Shown here in pieces: positions 62,818-64,000 of a stretch of DNA of 64,000 nt. Source of the stretch: Acanthochromis polyacanthus (taxonomy: Eukaryota; Chordata; Actinopteri; Pomacentridae); the NCBI RefSeq assembly GCF_021347895.1, contig NC_067114.1, forward strand, positions 29,793,873-29,857,872. Reading direction: 5' to 3'. The position numbers and the translations under genes were made by a program. Each line of letters opens with the position of its first letter. Position 1 is the first letter of the stretch. A model generated the notes under the pieces. The model worked only from the letters and a program-made list of their open reading frames with translations, did no database searches and was not told the DNA's origin.

Positions 62818-64000
62818 ATCTTTATTTGGACAGAAGGTTTAGATCTGCTCCCAACGTGTCAAGTGGAAAACAAAAAATGTGATTAAGTCGGACTAAATAT
62901 TTGTCTATTAAATGATTGGAAGCTTAATTTCAACACTTATTTAAAATTCTGCACATGAATCAACCTTCATTAGCTCATATTAACTAACTTTATGGAAAGC
63001 AAAATAAATTAAATTATACAGAACAGTACAAACAAAGCCCAATTCCCTTCTGTAAATGTGTCCCTGTACAGACGGCACCAATTTAGCTTTATAAATGTAA
63101 AATCAGACATTAAGAATATAAAATATCGCTGATTTATTTTCTTTTATAAACTGTTTTCACCTCATTTTTATATGACATTTAACTTGTAATGCCTCCTTCC
63201 ATATAATCTTGATGACAAACAATGAAAAAAATAAAACCAGTGTATTTTTATGATTTAATTTAGTTGAATATGTGCAAATGTAGTTATTTGTTATTATTGT
63301 TGATCTTTTGTATTATTATTTCTTTTTAATTTGGGGGATTTGCACATACAATTTTGTATTTGTTTTTTACAATGATTTGAAAATATTTTTTATTTTTAAA
63401 ATAAAGGTACATTTAACTGCTGCTTACTTTTGTCATTTTATTATTTTATTATTATTTATTTATTATGAAATCTGTAATTAAGGTTTTTTAAAAAGTACTA
63501 TTTTGAAAATCCAGTGCTTACAATCAATGACTTTAAATACAGTTCTGCTGTAAAATATATTATTTTAAATTAATAGTTTACCTAATTTCCTTTCTGAGTC
63601 ATAATTATCACACATAAATATACAAAAAATAAATTAAGTTTCTTTAAAAATTTAAATAGTGCTTTATCTTTTTACCCCAGTCAGTTGCTCCTAATTAGTT
63701 TTTTCTATATTTTATAAAATCACTATTAATTTAAATCCTACAGTAATGAACTCTCTGCTGCATCAATAAATGCTTTCATAGATATTTTTATTTATTTATA
63801 ATGAGCCGTAATTAAATAATATCATAATTAATTTTCTATATATTTGTTAGGATGTCACATGTTTTAAAAGTCATTTTACGTGTCATTAAGATTTTTAATT
63901 CACTTTTTTTGTGATGCATTCTGAGCAGGTAGACGTCAAAAAGATTTAAACCTGTTTCAGTTTGATGATGCATCCTCAGTATTTAAATCGGCCTCTTTTA
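62816..64000. other. AT-rich intergenic block
   Basis: Strongly AT-rich, with many tta and att runs, ATTTATTTATTT-type words and no ORF of note. It has no visible gene or repeat and reads as low-complexity intergenic DNA. Confidence 0.5.

Overview
The window is vertebrate DNA from a ray-finned fish, most likely a percomorph teleost. The evidence is a spliced NLRC3-like gene of the fish FISNA-NACHT-LRR-B30.2 type, a PRR15L-like gene, Rex1- and L2-type LINEs, a Tc1/mariner element of the IR/DR type, many TA- or TTAA-flanked MITEs, and very dense (CA)n/(TG)n microsatellites. There is no bacterial operon structure, CRISPR array, rRNA or recognisable tRNA gene.

Layout. 1-4.0 kb is T-rich non-coding DNA, possibly a long 3' UTR of a gene outside the window. 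4.0-5.8 kb holds a MITE broken by a composite microsatellite, then a decayed Rex1-like LINE on the minus strand. 6.2-18.0 kb is one NLRC3-like gene on the plus strand. I could join its exons in frame from ATG to TAG: an array of four short N-terminal repeat exons, a linker exon, a pre-FISNA exon, a large FISNA-NACHT exon, three 174-bp LRR exons, a 41-nt exon and a PRY-SPRY (B30.2) exon. Its long late intron carries an L2 fragment and a solo LTR. 18.5-20.3 kb holds prr15l on the minus strand, with a splice acceptor just before its ATG and a possible 5' UTR exon near 27.9 kb. 20.3-23.3 kb, inside that possible intron, holds a hAT-like MITE split by a TTAA-flanked MITE, a long (TG)n tract, and a nearly intact 1.63-kb Tc1 element.

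From 24 to 64 kb I found no convincing protein-coding exon. The DNA is intergenic or intronic, rich in simple repeats and in nested mobile-element remains. The clearest are a gypsy-like solo LTR with a perfect 5-bp target duplication and a SINE inside it (51.8-52.8 kb), an L2 LINE inserted into an unnamed repeat whose uninterrupted relatives are also in the window (46.7-47.9 kb versus 41.4 and 61.0 kb), palindromic mini-MITEs (26.3 and 53.2 kb), and several minisatellites. The last 1.2 kb is AT-rich.

The genes do not form a pathway. The NLR protein should be a cytosolic immune sensor or regulator, and prr15l encodes a small conserved protein of poorly known function. The most interesting signals are the recent exon duplication in the NLR N-terminal array, an IRF/ETS-type motif placed upstream of its candidate first exon, and the readable history of nested insertions.
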